NCBI GenBank assembly: GCA_905214995.1
Contig: CAJMOT010000077.1
Location: 1 to 11,016 of the forward strand
Reading direction: 5' to 3'
Length of the DNA: 11,016 nucleotides
DNA from: an uncultured bacterium
GTDB lineage: Bacteria; Verrucomicrobiota; Verrucomicrobiia; Opitutales; Intestinicryptomonadaceae
Shown here: positions 1 through 8,292 of the stretch, one piece after another
Numbering within the stretch: the stretch's first letter is position 1
How the letters are laid out: each line of letters opens with the position of its first letter
Program-made: the position numbers and the translations under genes
Notes under the pieces: model-generated
What the model was told of the DNA's origin: nothing
Database searches by the model: none
Seen by the model: the letters and a program-made list of their open reading frames with translations, nothing else

Positions 1-75
1 CTCCCGCAGGGTTAGGAGGATTAGATTAAAAAACGCTTGCGCGGCGGACGGCGCGCGCCGGCAGATTCGGAACGT

Positions 76-2388
76 ATGGACAGCCACTCCACAGAGCTCC
101 TCATAAGGGATATCGCAATAATAATCGTAGCCGCGACCGTTTCCATGCGGATTTTTTCAATGTTGAAGCTTCCGCAGCTGCTGGGGTTCATCATTGTCGG
201 GATTTTGCTATCTCCGGTGACGGGCATTGTCGGCTCGTCCGAAAACATCGCGGCGCTCGGCGAGCTCGGAGTGATGTTCATGATGTTTTTCGTCGGGATG
301 GAATTCAATCTCGAACGCCTCAAAAAGGTGTTTGTGCCCAGTTTTTTGGGCATAACGTTCCAGATAGTGTCGATGGGGATTTTGGGAATGGCGTCGGCCG
401 GCCTCATGGGGCTGTCGAAAATCGACGGAATTTTCCTCGGAGGCGTCCTGGCGATGAGTTCCACGATCGTCATAGTGGAGATATTCGCCCAGCGCAGGGA
501 TCTCTCGAAGCTCTACGCGCAAATAGCGATAGGCATATTGATCATAGAGGACATATTCGCGGTCTTCCTGTTGGTCGTGCTCTCGGGGCTGTCGTCGGGA
601 AAGCTTCCGGGGGCGTCGGAGCTGTTCGCCTCAACGCTCGCGATTTTGAGTTTCATGATAACGATTTTCGTGGCGGGCAAGCTGGTTATTCCCCGCCTGC
701 TGCGCAGGTTTGCGCTCTCCGGAAACAGGCAGGAGCTCATAATGATGATCTTCTGCCTCATAATGGGGCTCGGAGAATTGGCCGCCGTCTCGAATCTCTC
801 CCTGTCGCTTGGGGCGTTTATGGCGGGGTCGATAATATCGGGCTCCGACGTTTCGAGAAGGGTGGAACACATAACGGACCCTTTCAGAAACCTGTTTGTC
901 GCCCTATTTTTCGTCTCGGTGGGCACGCAGATAAATCCCGCAATGCTGTGGGAATTGTGGCTGCCGATAATTCTGATATCGGCGGGCGTCATAGCGTTCC
1001 AGTCGCTGGCGTGCTTTATGGGCATTGTCCTGGGCGGGGTCGCGTGCCGCGACGCATATCTTGCCGCCGTCAACAAGGCGCAGATCGGCGAATTCAGCTT
1101 CGTCATAGCGGGCCTCGGAATTTCAAGCGGGGTGATGGACCCGTCGGTGATGGCGATAGCGATGGGGGTCTCCTTCCTGACGGTGTTTGCAAACCCGATC
1201 ATTTCCGCGCGCTCCGAGTCTGTAATGAGGCTCGCGCGCCGGATGACGCCCAAGAAGATTCTCGACGCCCTCGACGTTTACAGGCGCGCGGTCGGGTCGA
1301 TTTCGCAGTCGCTCGCGGACAACGGCAAGCTGAGAGATTTTCTGCCGCACCTTGCGGCGCTCCTCATCTACACGCTGATGTTCTGCGGGGTGATGTTTGC
1401 CGCGACGGGCATAACAAACTATATAAAAAGCGAATCGACCCCGTATCCGGACTGGCTGGCGCTCGGATTTTGGGCGGTCGCCGCGGTCCTTTCCATGCCT
1501 CTGCTTTCCGGAGCGTTGCGCGCCTCGGGGACGTGCGTACACAAGCTGGTTGACGGAATAGAGTCAAGCTACGGGCTGACGTCGGGGGCGGGCGGAAAGC
1601 TCCACGCCTTTTTGCGCGGGGTGTTTTCGGCCTTTATAATGCTCGGGTTTGCGGCGGTGTATCTCGTTTTCGTGTTTCATATCCTTCCGGTCGGCGACGC
1701 GTTTATCATACTTGCCGCAAGCGTTGTGTTCATGGCGCTGTTTTTCAGGAGGGTTTTCTCCAATTTGCGCCATTCCCTTGAAGGAAGGTTTTCCTCAGTC
1801 GTGAAGCGGCATCTGAAAAATTCGGAATCCTCTCGGCGCGGAGAGCTGATGGACAGCGTGCGCGCGAGCAGGACTTGGGCGAAGGGCGTCTCGGAGGTGG
1901 AGATAGGCGAATTTTCCCGCGCTGCCGGAAAGACCGTGGGAGAGCTTGCCATACGCGAAAAGACGGGGGCCGAGGTCGCCGCAATCAGGCGCGGAGCTTT
2001 TTCCATTTCCGACATAGGCTCGGACCCCCGCCTGTTTCCCGACGATATTGTAATTCTGTGCGCTTCGGAGAGCGAGATCGCCGCGGCCGAGGCGCTTCTG
2101 GCGGAGCCTTCCGATTCTTCCGGCGAGTCTGTCGACGCGGGAAAAACGCTTTTAAAGGTGTTGTCCGTCACCGAAAATTCCCCGATGGCGGGAAAGACTC
2201 TCGCGGATTTGCGGCTGCCCGGAAAATACGGAGTAAAGCTCGTCGAGATAATGCGCGCCGGCGCCAAGTCCCCGTCGCGGCCGGATCCTAAAACGCCGTT
2301 TTCTGCGGGCGACAAGTTTCTATGTATGGGAAGTTCCGATTCTATTGAGAGCTTGGCGCGGGAATTCGCCCTTTCAGCCGAATCCTGA
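76..2388 (+). CDS. KefB/CPA2-type cation:proton antiporter with tandem TrkA_C domains
   Basis: Inner-membrane monovalent cation:H+ antiporter of the CPA2 family (Na_H_Exchanger fold). Residue numbers count from the upstream TTG at 37; subtract 13 for the ATG at 76. The transport core spans about residues 24-395. It shows the family pattern FFVGMEF (84-90), the pore motif IIEDIFAV (169-176) with D172 at the expected ion-binding site, and KAQIGEFSFVI (347-357), close to the KefC-type GGEFAFV segment. A second hydrophobic block of about four segments follows (about 436-575). Two TrkA_C/RCK_C-like modules end the protein (about 619-690 and 704-780). No NAD-binding GxGxxG RCK_N domain is visible. 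I prefer ATG 76 because CPA2 proteins usually begin only a few residues before the first membrane segment; TTG 37 would add a basic tail. Ion specificity cannot be read from sequence. The gene is monocistronic as far as visible and convergent with the efflux operon. Confidence 0.88.
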   Translation: MDSHSTELLIRDIAIIIVAATVSMRIFSMLKLPQLLGFIIVGILLSPVTGIVGSSENIAALGELGVMFMMFFVGMEFNLERLKKVFVPSFLGITFQIVSMGILGMASAGLMGLSKIDGIFLGGVLAMSSTIVIVEIFAQRRDLSKLYAQIAIGILIIEDIFAVFLLVVLSGLSSGKLPGASELFASTLAILSFMITIFVAGKLVIPRLLRRFALSGNRQELIMMIFCLIMGLGELAAVSNLSLSLGAFMAGSIISGSDVSRRVEHITDPFRNLFVALFFVSVGTQINPAMLWELWLPIILISAGVIAFQSLACFMGIVLGGVACRDAYLAAVNKAQIGEFSFVIAGLGISSGVMDPSVMAIAMGVSFLTVFANPIISARSESVMRLARRMTPKKILDALDVYRRAVGSISQSLADNGKLRDFLPHLAALLIYTLMFCGVMFAATGITNYIKSESTPYPDWLALGFWAVAAVLSMPLLSGALRASGTCVHKLVDGIESSYGLTSGAGGKLHAFLRGVFSAFIMLGFAAVYLVFVFHILPVGDAFIILAASVVFMALFFRRVFSNLRHSLEGRFSSVVKRHLKNSESSRRGELMDSVRASRTWAKGVSEVEIGEFSRAAGKTVGELAIREKTGAEVAAIRRGAFSISDIGSDPRLFPDDIVILCASESEIAAAEALLAEPSDSSGESVDAGKTLLKVLSVTENSPMAGKTLADLRLPGKYGVKLVEIMRAGAKSPSRPDPKTPFSAGDKFLCMGSSDSIESLAREFALSAES

Positions 2389-2437
2389 CGCCGCTTCTCC
2401 TCCGCCGGCGAACCGGAGCTTGAGCGGCGCGCGTTTT

Positions 2438-2462
2438 CCGCCGCGCATTTAAGGCGGTTTTT
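2438..2462 (+). terminator. Rho-independent-like terminator after the antiporter gene
   Basis: A CCGCC/GGCGG stem (2438-2442 with 2453-2457) encloses a 10-nt loop and is followed directly by five T (2458-2462). It begins 50 bases after the antiporter stop codon. The stem is short, and an alternative GC-rich fold with the preceding GCGGCG (2424-2429) is possible. Placement between convergent genes supports a terminator role. Confidence 0.5.
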
Positions 2463-2476
2463 CGGGCGTTGCCGGA

Positions 2477-2495
2477 CCCCGCCGAAACGGCGGGG
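2477..2495 (-). terminator. Perfect GC hairpin between convergent genes, possible terminator of the efflux operon
   Basis: CCCCGCCG (2477-2484) and CGGCGGGG (2488-2495) form a perfect 8-bp stem with a 3-nt loop, 44 bases beyond the outer-membrane factor stop codon on the - strand. No T-tract follows on either strand, so it is not a canonical intrinsic terminator. It may stabilise the 3' end or act with another factor. Confidence 0.3.
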
Positions 2496-2538
2496 CTCGG
2501 CGCGGCGCGCGAATGCCGCCTTCCCGATTTTCGGCGAA

Positions 2539-4014
2539 TCAGTTTATCCGCTCGAATGCGGAAATTTTCCGGGGTTCGTTTTTCCAGCCGCCTCCGAGCG
2601 ACATGACGAGCGAAACATAGGCGCGGTGCCTCGCCCCGAGGAGCCTTATTTCCTCCCGCTTGTAGAGCAGATATTGGCGCTGGGCGTCGCTTACGGCGAA
2701 ATAATCCCGGTCGCCGAGCTCGTATTGCTTTTGCGTGTACGCCTGCACGTCGGCGGAATGTTTCGAGGTCATTTTGCGGTTCTCGTACTCCCTCTCCATA
2801 TTGGCTATGTCCGAAAGCGCGGTTTCCGCTTCTTCGATCGCCTTTAATACGGCGGATTTGTATTTTTCGGTCGCCGCCTTGTGCGCCTGCAAGTCCGCTT
2901 GCTTTTGCGCGTATAGTTTGCCCGCCTGAAAAATCGGAATGTATATTTGCGGGCTTATCCCCCATGCGAGCGAGCTGGAATTGAGAAGATTGTCGAGCTT
3001 GTTCGCCTTGAATCCGACGTCTCCGGTTATGGAAACCGTCGGGAAGAATGCGGCCGTGTCGGAGCCTATCAGGGCGTTGGCCGCAAACACTTCGCGCTCG
3101 GCGGCGGCGATGTCCGGGCGGCGTTCAAGAAGCTGCGAAGGCACGACGCGGGGAATTTGCGGAAGCGAATCTTCGAGGGGAGCGCATTCGAGATCGAATT
3201 TCAGCGGAGACGTCCCGCATAGGACGGCTATCCGGTTTTTTGCCGCGTCCGACTGGCGTTTGACGTAGTCGAGCTGGGCGGCGGCCTCGTATTCGAGCAC
3301 TTTCGCGCGGGAGAGATCGAGATTGCTCGCAAATTTCAGCAGTTTGCGCTTTTTTATGAACTCCGTCTGCTTTTTGCGCACCGAGAGAGTTTCCTTCAAA
3401 AGCCTGATTTCCGATTCGCACTGGCGGGCGAAAAAATAGTCTGAGGCTATGCGCGCGTGGAGCGAGAGCATCAGATTGCAATACATGTCGTACGACGCCT
3501 GGAGCTTGGCGCGGTCTTTTATCACTATGCTTTGTATGCGCCCGAACAAGTCGAGATCCCAGGTCGTTCCGAGCCCAACCACCCACGAATTGTACGTGCC
3601 GGCGGGGACGGGAAGGAAATCTTCGCTGCGGCCGTCGCGCATGTAATAGTCGGAGGAATGGAAATGGGGATAGAGATCGGCCTCGTCCACGAACGCGGCC
3701 TCGCGCAGGCGTTCGAGATTGTGGAAGGCGGCGGCGATGTCGGGGTTGTTTTTGTCGCATTCGGCGATGAGCGAATCCAGAGTCTTGTCCCCAAACGCCT
3801 CCCACCACCTTCCCTTGGGAAGGCCGTCGGAGGGGGACGCGCTTTTCCAAAGCCCCGCCTCGTGTTTGAAATTTTGCGCCTCCAGCCCGTAGTCGGGCAG
3901 CTTTTCCCGCGGGTGCTCGTAATCCGGAATCATGGTGCATCCGCAGGCTATCAGCGCTTGCGCCGCGAGAGCCGCGCGCGCGAAACCGCATCTATTCCGC
4001 GTCGATTTTCGCAT
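2539..4014 (-). CDS. Outer-membrane factor lipoprotein of RND efflux system (TolC/NodT/OprM family)
   Basis: Outer-membrane channel of a tripartite efflux pump, forming the exit duct for substrates passed on by the RND transporter. The 491-residue length is typical for OprM/NodT-type factors. The N-terminus is a lipoprotein signal: basic start, hydrophobic stretch, lipobox LIAC with Cys24 as the likely lipidated residue, then the family-typical CTMIPDYEHP (26-35). Further hallmarks are WWEAFGDKTLDSLI (70-83), WDLDLFGRI (152-160), and the second-repeat helix start LLERRPDIAAAE (295-306). The two OEP repeats cover about 70-265 and 292-475. The start codon lies inside the 3' end of the RND gene (23-nt overlap), and AAAGGA is read on the - strand at about 4024-4029, nine bases before ATG. 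This is strong evidence for this start and for translational coupling. It is the last gene of the operon. Substrate range is unknown. Confidence 0.93.
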   Translation of the reverse strand: MRKSTRNRCGFARAALAAQALIACGCTMIPDYEHPREKLPDYGLEAQNFKHEAGLWKSASPSDGLPKGRWWEAFGDKTLDSLIAECDKNNPDIAAAFHNLERLREAAFVDEADLYPHFHSSDYYMRDGRSEDFLPVPAGTYNSWVVGLGTTWDLDLFGRIQSIVIKDRAKLQASYDMYCNLMLSLHARIASDYFFARQCESEIRLLKETLSVRKKQTEFIKKRKLLKFASNLDLSRAKVLEYEAAAQLDYVKRQSDAAKNRIAVLCGTSPLKFDLECAPLEDSLPQIPRVVPSQLLERRPDIAAAEREVFAANALIGSDTAAFFPTVSITGDVGFKANKLDNLLNSSSLAWGISPQIYIPIFQAGKLYAQKQADLQAHKAATEKYKSAVLKAIEEAETALSDIANMEREYENRKMTSKHSADVQAYTQKQYELGDRDYFAVSDAQRQYLLYKREEIRLLGARHRAYVSLVMSLGGGWKNEPRKISAFERIN

Positions 4015-7000
4015 ATTTTTTGTTCCTTTGAATGGCGTAATAAAATGCCGGCGTGAAGATCAGCCCCAGAAACGTGACGCCTATCATGCCGTAGAGCACG
4101 GACGTGCCGAGCGCCTCCCTCAGCTCCGCTCCGGAATCCGTCCCGTATGCGAGCGGCACCACGCCGAGAATGAAGGCGAACGACGTCATGAGAATCGGGC
4201 GCAGCCTGTTTCGGGAGGCCTCCGCCACCGACGAGGCGGGATCTTCGCCCCTTTCCTGCCGCAGCTTTGCGAATTCCACGATCAGTATGGCGTTTTTGCA
4301 CGCCAGCCCTATCAGGACTATGAATCCCACTTGCGTCATTAGGTTGTTGTCGAGGCTTCTTCCCAAAACCGCTATAATCGCGAACAGCAAAACAAGCGGC
4401 ACTACCAATATCACCGACATCGGCAGCTTCCAGTCTTCGTAGAGCGCCACGAGCATTAGGTAGACGAACACCACGCACAGGGCGAATACGTAAATCGAGG
4501 TGTTTCCCATGCGCTTTTCCTGAAAGGCGAGGTCGGTCCACTCTATGCCCATGCCGTCCGGCAGAACCTCCGCTGCTATTTTTTCGATTTCGGCGATCGC
4601 CTCCCCCGTGCTGTGCCCGGGCGCGAGCGCGCCTATTACCTCGGCGCACGGGTAGAGGTTGAAGCGCGAGACTCGCGCGGGGCCGATTATCCTCCTGACG
4701 TCGGCGACGGAGCCGAGGGGGACATTCGCCCCCCTGACGGTGGGGACTTTCAGGTTGTATATGTCGCGCAAGTCGCTGCGCTTTTGCCCCTCCGCCTGGA
4801 CTTTCACGCGGTAGACGCGGTTGAGGATGTTGAAGTCGTTGACGTATATCGAGCCCAAGTTGTACTGCATGGTTTCGAATACGGAGCTTATCGGAACGTT
4901 CAATTTTTGGGCGCGTTCGCGGTCTATGTCCACATACAGCTGGGGCGAGTCCACGCTGAAAGTGGTGAATGCGTCGGCGATTGCCTCGGACTTCTTTGCC
5001 CTTTCGACTATGAGGTTGGTGTATTTTTCTATCGCGTGCACGCCGAGTCCGACCCTGTCCTGAACTTGCGCCCTGAAATCTCCTCCGACGCCGATGCCGC
5101 GCACCGCCGGCGGCGTAAGTATGAACGTGGAGGATTCCGGAAGCCCGTCGTTGAGCTTTTTGGAAATCGCCGCCATCATCCTGTTGATGTCGAGGCCGCG
5201 CTTCATGCGCTCGAGCTTCGGATCCATTTTTATGAAGAGCGCGCCCGTATTCGAAGATTTTGTGCGTGTGGCGCCGTTGAGCCCGACCACGCACATGAAT
5301 TTTTCGATGCCGTCGATGTCCTTGAGGAGCTCCTGCATGCGCTTCATCACCTTGTCGGTCTCGCGCAGGGAGTATCCCTCGGGAAGCTGTATCGAAACCT
5401 GCAAAAAGTCGTTGTCCTGTTTGGGAATGAAGCCGGACGGGGTTATTGAAAAGAGATATCCCGTCAGAACGAGCATCAATACGTACGTGAAAATCGCCAA
5501 AACCCAGTGCCGCACGATTCCGTAAACGGCGCGGCCGTATTTGTCGGAGAGCCATTCGAAGGAGCGGTTGAAAATCGCAAACGCCCAGCCGAACGCGAAG
5601 TTTATCGCGCGCGTCAGAAAGTCCGGCCTTTCTCCGTTTTCCTTTATCAAAAGCACGCACAGGGCGGGGGAGAGCGTGAGGGAAACCACGCCCGAAAGGA
5701 TTGTGGAGACGGCTATCGTGAGCGCGAACTGCTTGTAAAACTGCCCGCTAATGCCCTCCACAAACGCCGTCGGCACGAACACCGCGCTAAGCACGAGCGT
5801 TATTGCTACGAGCGCGTTCTGGACGTGATCCATCGTATCCTTGGTCGCCTGCCTCACGCCCATTCCGAGCTTCATGTTGCGCTCTACGTTCTCCACTATG
5901 ACAATCGCGTTGTCCACGACTATGCCTATGGCGAGGGCAATCCCGAAGAGGGAAATATTGTTTATCGAAAATCCGAGCAGATCCATGAATCCGAACGTGC
6001 CTATCAAAGACACGGGAATCGCGGTCAGCGGAATGAGCGACGAGCGCCAGTTTTGCAGAAAGAGGACTATCACGAATACGACCAGCAAAACCGCCTCGAA
6101 TATCGTGCGGTAGACGGCGTTTACGGACGATTTTATAAACAGGGTGTTGTCTATCGTTATCTCGTAATCGACTCCGGCGGGGAAGTTCGCCTTCATTTCC
6201 TCGAGCATGTCCGATATCCTCTCGGCGGTGTCGAGGGCGTTCGTGCCCGGGAGCTGGTATATGGAGATTCCGACGCACGGCTTTCCGTTGAGGTAGGTGT
6301 CGGTCGTGTAGTCGTAGGAATCCAGCTCAACCCGCGCGACGTCTTTGAGCTTTACGACCTTCCCGTCGTCCGTGTATTTTATTATGATTTCCCCGAATTC
6401 CGACGGCTTGGTAAAGCGCCCCTGCGTGTTGATTACGAGCTCGTAGACCAAATCGGGATTGGCGTCGGGCGCCTGGTTTAGCGCTCCGGCGGCAACCTGC
6501 CTGTTCTGTTCCCGCAGCGCCTTGACTACGGCGGAGGGCGTCAGCCTGTATTTGGAAAGCTTGTCCGGATTCACCCACACCCTCATGCTGTATTCGCGCG
6601 GCCCGAGAACTTCCAGGTCGCCGACTCCCTGAATGCGCGCGAGCCTGTCGTTCATCTGGCTGATGGCGTAGTTGGTGAGGTACAGCTTGTCGCGGGAGCC
6701 GTCCGGCGAGAACAGGTTGACGCTCACCAGCATGTCCGGAGACCGCTTTTTGACGACTACCCCTATGTTTCTGACCTCTTCCGGCAGGCGCGGCGTGGCG
6801 ATCGCGACGCGGTTTTGCACGAGCACCTGCGCCATGTCGAGGTTTGTCCCGACCTCAAATGTTATGGTGATGAGAACCGAGCCGTCCGAACTGCACTGGC
6901 TTGCCATGTACAGCATTTTCTCGACGCCGTTTATCTCCTGTTCGAGCGGCGCGGCGACGGTGTTCATCAGAATTTCCGGAGAGGCGCCAGGGTAGCTCGT

Positions 7001-7150
7001 CCTCACGACGACCGACGGGGGAACCACATTCGGGTATTGGGCGACCGGAAGCCTCAGATAGCCGACTATGCCCACTATCGTTATCACGATGGAAATGACC
7101 ATCGCGAAAGCCGGCCTGTCTATGAAAAAGTGGGATATGCTGCGTTTCAT
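3992..7150 (-). CDS. RND multidrug efflux transporter, HAE1 family (MexF/AcrB-like)
   Basis: Inner-membrane proton-driven efflux transporter, 1052 residues, normal for HAE1 pumps. The N-terminal part (PNVVPPSVVVRTSYPGASP, 40-58; PLEQEINGVEKMLYMASQ, 68-85) closely recalls Pseudomonas MexF. Expected architecture: TM1 (about 13-31), periplasmic porter/docking loop, TM2-6 (about 345-505), second periplasmic loop (about 570-880), TM8-12 (about 885-1040). The TM10 proton-relay lysine is present in GLACKNAILIVEF (K952). The TM11 residues also fit: R982 and T989 in RLRPILMTS match AcrB R971 and T978. In TM4, however, the usual Asp-Asp pair reads VVDNAIVIVENVER: D413 is kept and the second is N414. 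The ATG overlaps the adaptor TGA as ATGA, with GGAAG seven bases upstream. Positions of TM segments are estimates. Substrates are probably hydrophobic or amphiphilic compounds by family; which ones is unknown. Confidence 0.95.
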   Translation of the reverse strand: MKRSISHFFIDRPAFAMVISIVITIVGIVGYLRLPVAQYPNVVPPSVVVRTSYPGASPEILMNTVAAPLEQEINGVEKMLYMASQCSSDGSVLITITFEVGTNLDMAQVLVQNRVAIATPRLPEEVRNIGVVVKKRSPDMLVSVNLFSPDGSRDKLYLTNYAISQMNDRLARIQGVGDLEVLGPREYSMRVWVNPDKLSKYRLTPSAVVKALREQNRQVAAGALNQAPDANPDLVYELVINTQGRFTKPSEFGEIIIKYTDDGKVVKLKDVARVELDSYDYTTDTYLNGKPCVGISIYQLPGTNALDTAERISDMLEEMKANFPAGVDYEITIDNTLFIKSSVNAVYRTIFEAVLLVVFVIVLFLQNWRSSLIPLTAIPVSLIGTFGFMDLLGFSINNISLFGIALAIGIVVDNAIVIVENVERNMKLGMGVRQATKDTMDHVQNALVAITLVLSAVFVPTAFVEGISGQFYKQFALTIAVSTILSGVVSLTLSPALCVLLIKENGERPDFLTRAINFAFGWAFAIFNRSFEWLSDKYGRAVYGIVRHWVLAIFTYVLMLVLTGYLFSITPSGFIPKQDNDFLQVSIQLPEGYSLRETDKVMKRMQELLKDIDGIEKFMCVVGLNGATRTKSSNTGALFIKMDPKLERMKRGLDINRMMAAISKKLNDGLPESSTFILTPPAVRGIGVGGDFRAQVQDRVGLGVHAIEKYTNLIVERAKKSEAIADAFTTFSVDSPQLYVDIDRERAQKLNVPISSVFETMQYNLGSIYVNDFNILNRVYRVKVQAEGQKRSDLRDIYNLKVPTVRGANVPLGSVADVRRIIGPARVSRFNLYPCAEVIGALAPGHSTGEAIAEIEKIAAEVLPDGMGIEWTDLAFQEKRMGNTSIYVFALCVVFVYLMLVALYEDWKLPMSVILVVPLVLLFAIIAVLGRSLDNNLMTQVGFIVLIGLACKNAILIVEFAKLRQERGEDPASSVAEASRNRLRPILMTSFAFILGVVPLAYGTDSGAELREALGTSVLYGMIGVTFLGLIFTPAFYYAIQRNKKYAKIDAE

Positions 7151-8289
7151 TTTTTATCTTCCGCTTTTTCTTCTACGGGGCTGACCAAAACTCCGGGGGT
7201 CGCCCTGTGGAGGCCGGCCGTCACGATCTTGTCTCCGGGCTGCACTCCGGAAGTCACTATCGCGTATTTGCCGACGGTTCTGTCGACTGTCACGGGCGAG
7301 TATTTTACGCGGTTGTCGTCGCCTATCGTCATAACGTAGCGAGAGACGAGATCGGTTCCGATCACGCCGTCCGGCACGAGTATGGCGTTTTTTACCGTGT
7401 ACCCGGGCACGGTGACGGTTCCGTACATGCCGGCAAACAGCCGCTTCTGGGAATTGTCGAAAACCGCGCGCATTGTCAGGCTTGCCGATTCCGACGAAAT
7501 TTCGTTGCCGTAATAGTTCAGCACGCCCTCGTACGTTTTGCCGGCGCGCTCGAAGAGCCGGAGCCTGACTTTCGGCCCCGTCCCGGCGTCGATGTCGATT
7601 TTTTCAAACAGCCCGCAATTGTCGTAGGCGGTGACGTCCCGCTCGCTGAGCTCGAAATAGGCCTGCACGGACGAGTCGTCCACTATGCGCGCCAGCCGCG
7701 TGCTGTCGGCAACGACGAGATTGCCTATGTCGACGAGGGACTCGCTTATCTTTCCGGACATCGGCGCGCGGATGCTCGTGTATTCCAGATTCAGCTTGGC
7801 GTTGCGCACCTTCGCCTCGGCGCTCGCGAGGACGGCGTTCGACGAGAGCATTTCGCAGTTCCGGGTGTCGAGAAGCTCTTTCGCCACGACGTCGGCGGCG
7901 TACAATTCCTTGGCCCTGTCGAGGTTTGTCTTGGCGAGCTCCACGCGGGCTTTCGCTTCGGCGAGCTCGGCTTCCGCTGACGCCAGCGCCGCCTCGTAGG
8001 GGCGCGGGTCTATCACGAAGAGCAGGTCTCCCTTCTTTACTTCCTGCCCCTCCTTGAAATTTACCGATTCGAGGTATCCGCCAACGCGCGCCCTGATGTC
8101 CACAAACGCCGCCGCCTCTATTTTTGCGGTGTAGTCGTCCCACAGCACCACGTCCTTTACGACGGGGCGCGCGAAGCGCACTTCGGGCGCGGAATTTTCG
8201 GACGGGCGCCCGTCGGGGCCGCCGCATCCGCATATTGCAAGGACCGCCGCGGCTGACGCCGCAATTTTCACGTATTCAAATCTGCGCAT
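7147..8289 (-). CDS. Periplasmic adaptor (membrane fusion protein) lipoprotein of RND efflux system
   Basis: Adaptor joining the RND transporter to the outer-membrane channel. Length 380 residues, typical for AcrA/MexE-type proteins. The N-terminus is a lipoprotein-like signal (hydrophobic 9-20, ICGC with Cys22 the better acceptor; Cys20 possible), so it is probably anchored in the inner membrane. The split lipoyl domain is clear: VDIRARVGGYLESVNFKEGQ (63-82) with VIDPRPYEAAL (92-102), and the return half LEYTSIRAPMSGKISES (168-184). Between them an Ala/Glu/Lys-rich alpha-helical hairpin (about 100-167) should contact the outer-membrane factor. The beta-barrel (about 205-300) and membrane-proximal domain with GVQPGDKIVTAGL (348-360) follow. 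It begins three bases after the repressor stop without a clear Shine-Dalgarno, suggesting re-initiation after the repressor gene, and its stop overlaps the pump start by 4 nt. Confidence 0.94.
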   Translation of the reverse strand: MRRFEYVKIAASAAAVLAICGCGGPDGRPSENSAPEVRFARPVVKDVVLWDDYTAKIEAAAFVDIRARVGGYLESVNFKEGQEVKKGDLLFVIDPRPYEAALASAEAELAEAKARVELAKTNLDRAKELYAADVVAKELLDTRNCEMLSSNAVLASAEAKVRNAKLNLEYTSIRAPMSGKISESLVDIGNLVVADSTRLARIVDDSSVQAYFELSERDVTAYDNCGLFEKIDIDAGTGPKVRLRLFERAGKTYEGVLNYYGNEISSESASLTMRAVFDNSQKRLFAGMYGTVTVPGYTVKNAILVPDGVIGTDLVSRYVMTIGDDNRVKYSPVTVDRTVGKYAIVTSGVQPGDKIVTAGLHRATPGVLVSPVEEKAEDKK

Positions 8290-8292
8290 ATG

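Noticed and set aside
1..29. Tail of an upstream gene (for example a frame ending at TAA 27-29)
   Set aside because: All three frames close or remain open by chance over so few bases that no product can be supported.
3951..5660. 569-residue open frame on the - strand overlapping the RND gene
   Set aside because: It lies in another frame of the clearly real RND gene, is dominated by Arg/Gly/Ala/His and shows no domain. It is a by-product of GC-rich codon use.
5507..6481. 324-residue open frame antisense to the RND gene
   Set aside because: Composition is His/Arg/Tyr-rich in the way of an antisense shadow, with no ribosome binding site and a strong real gene on the other strand.
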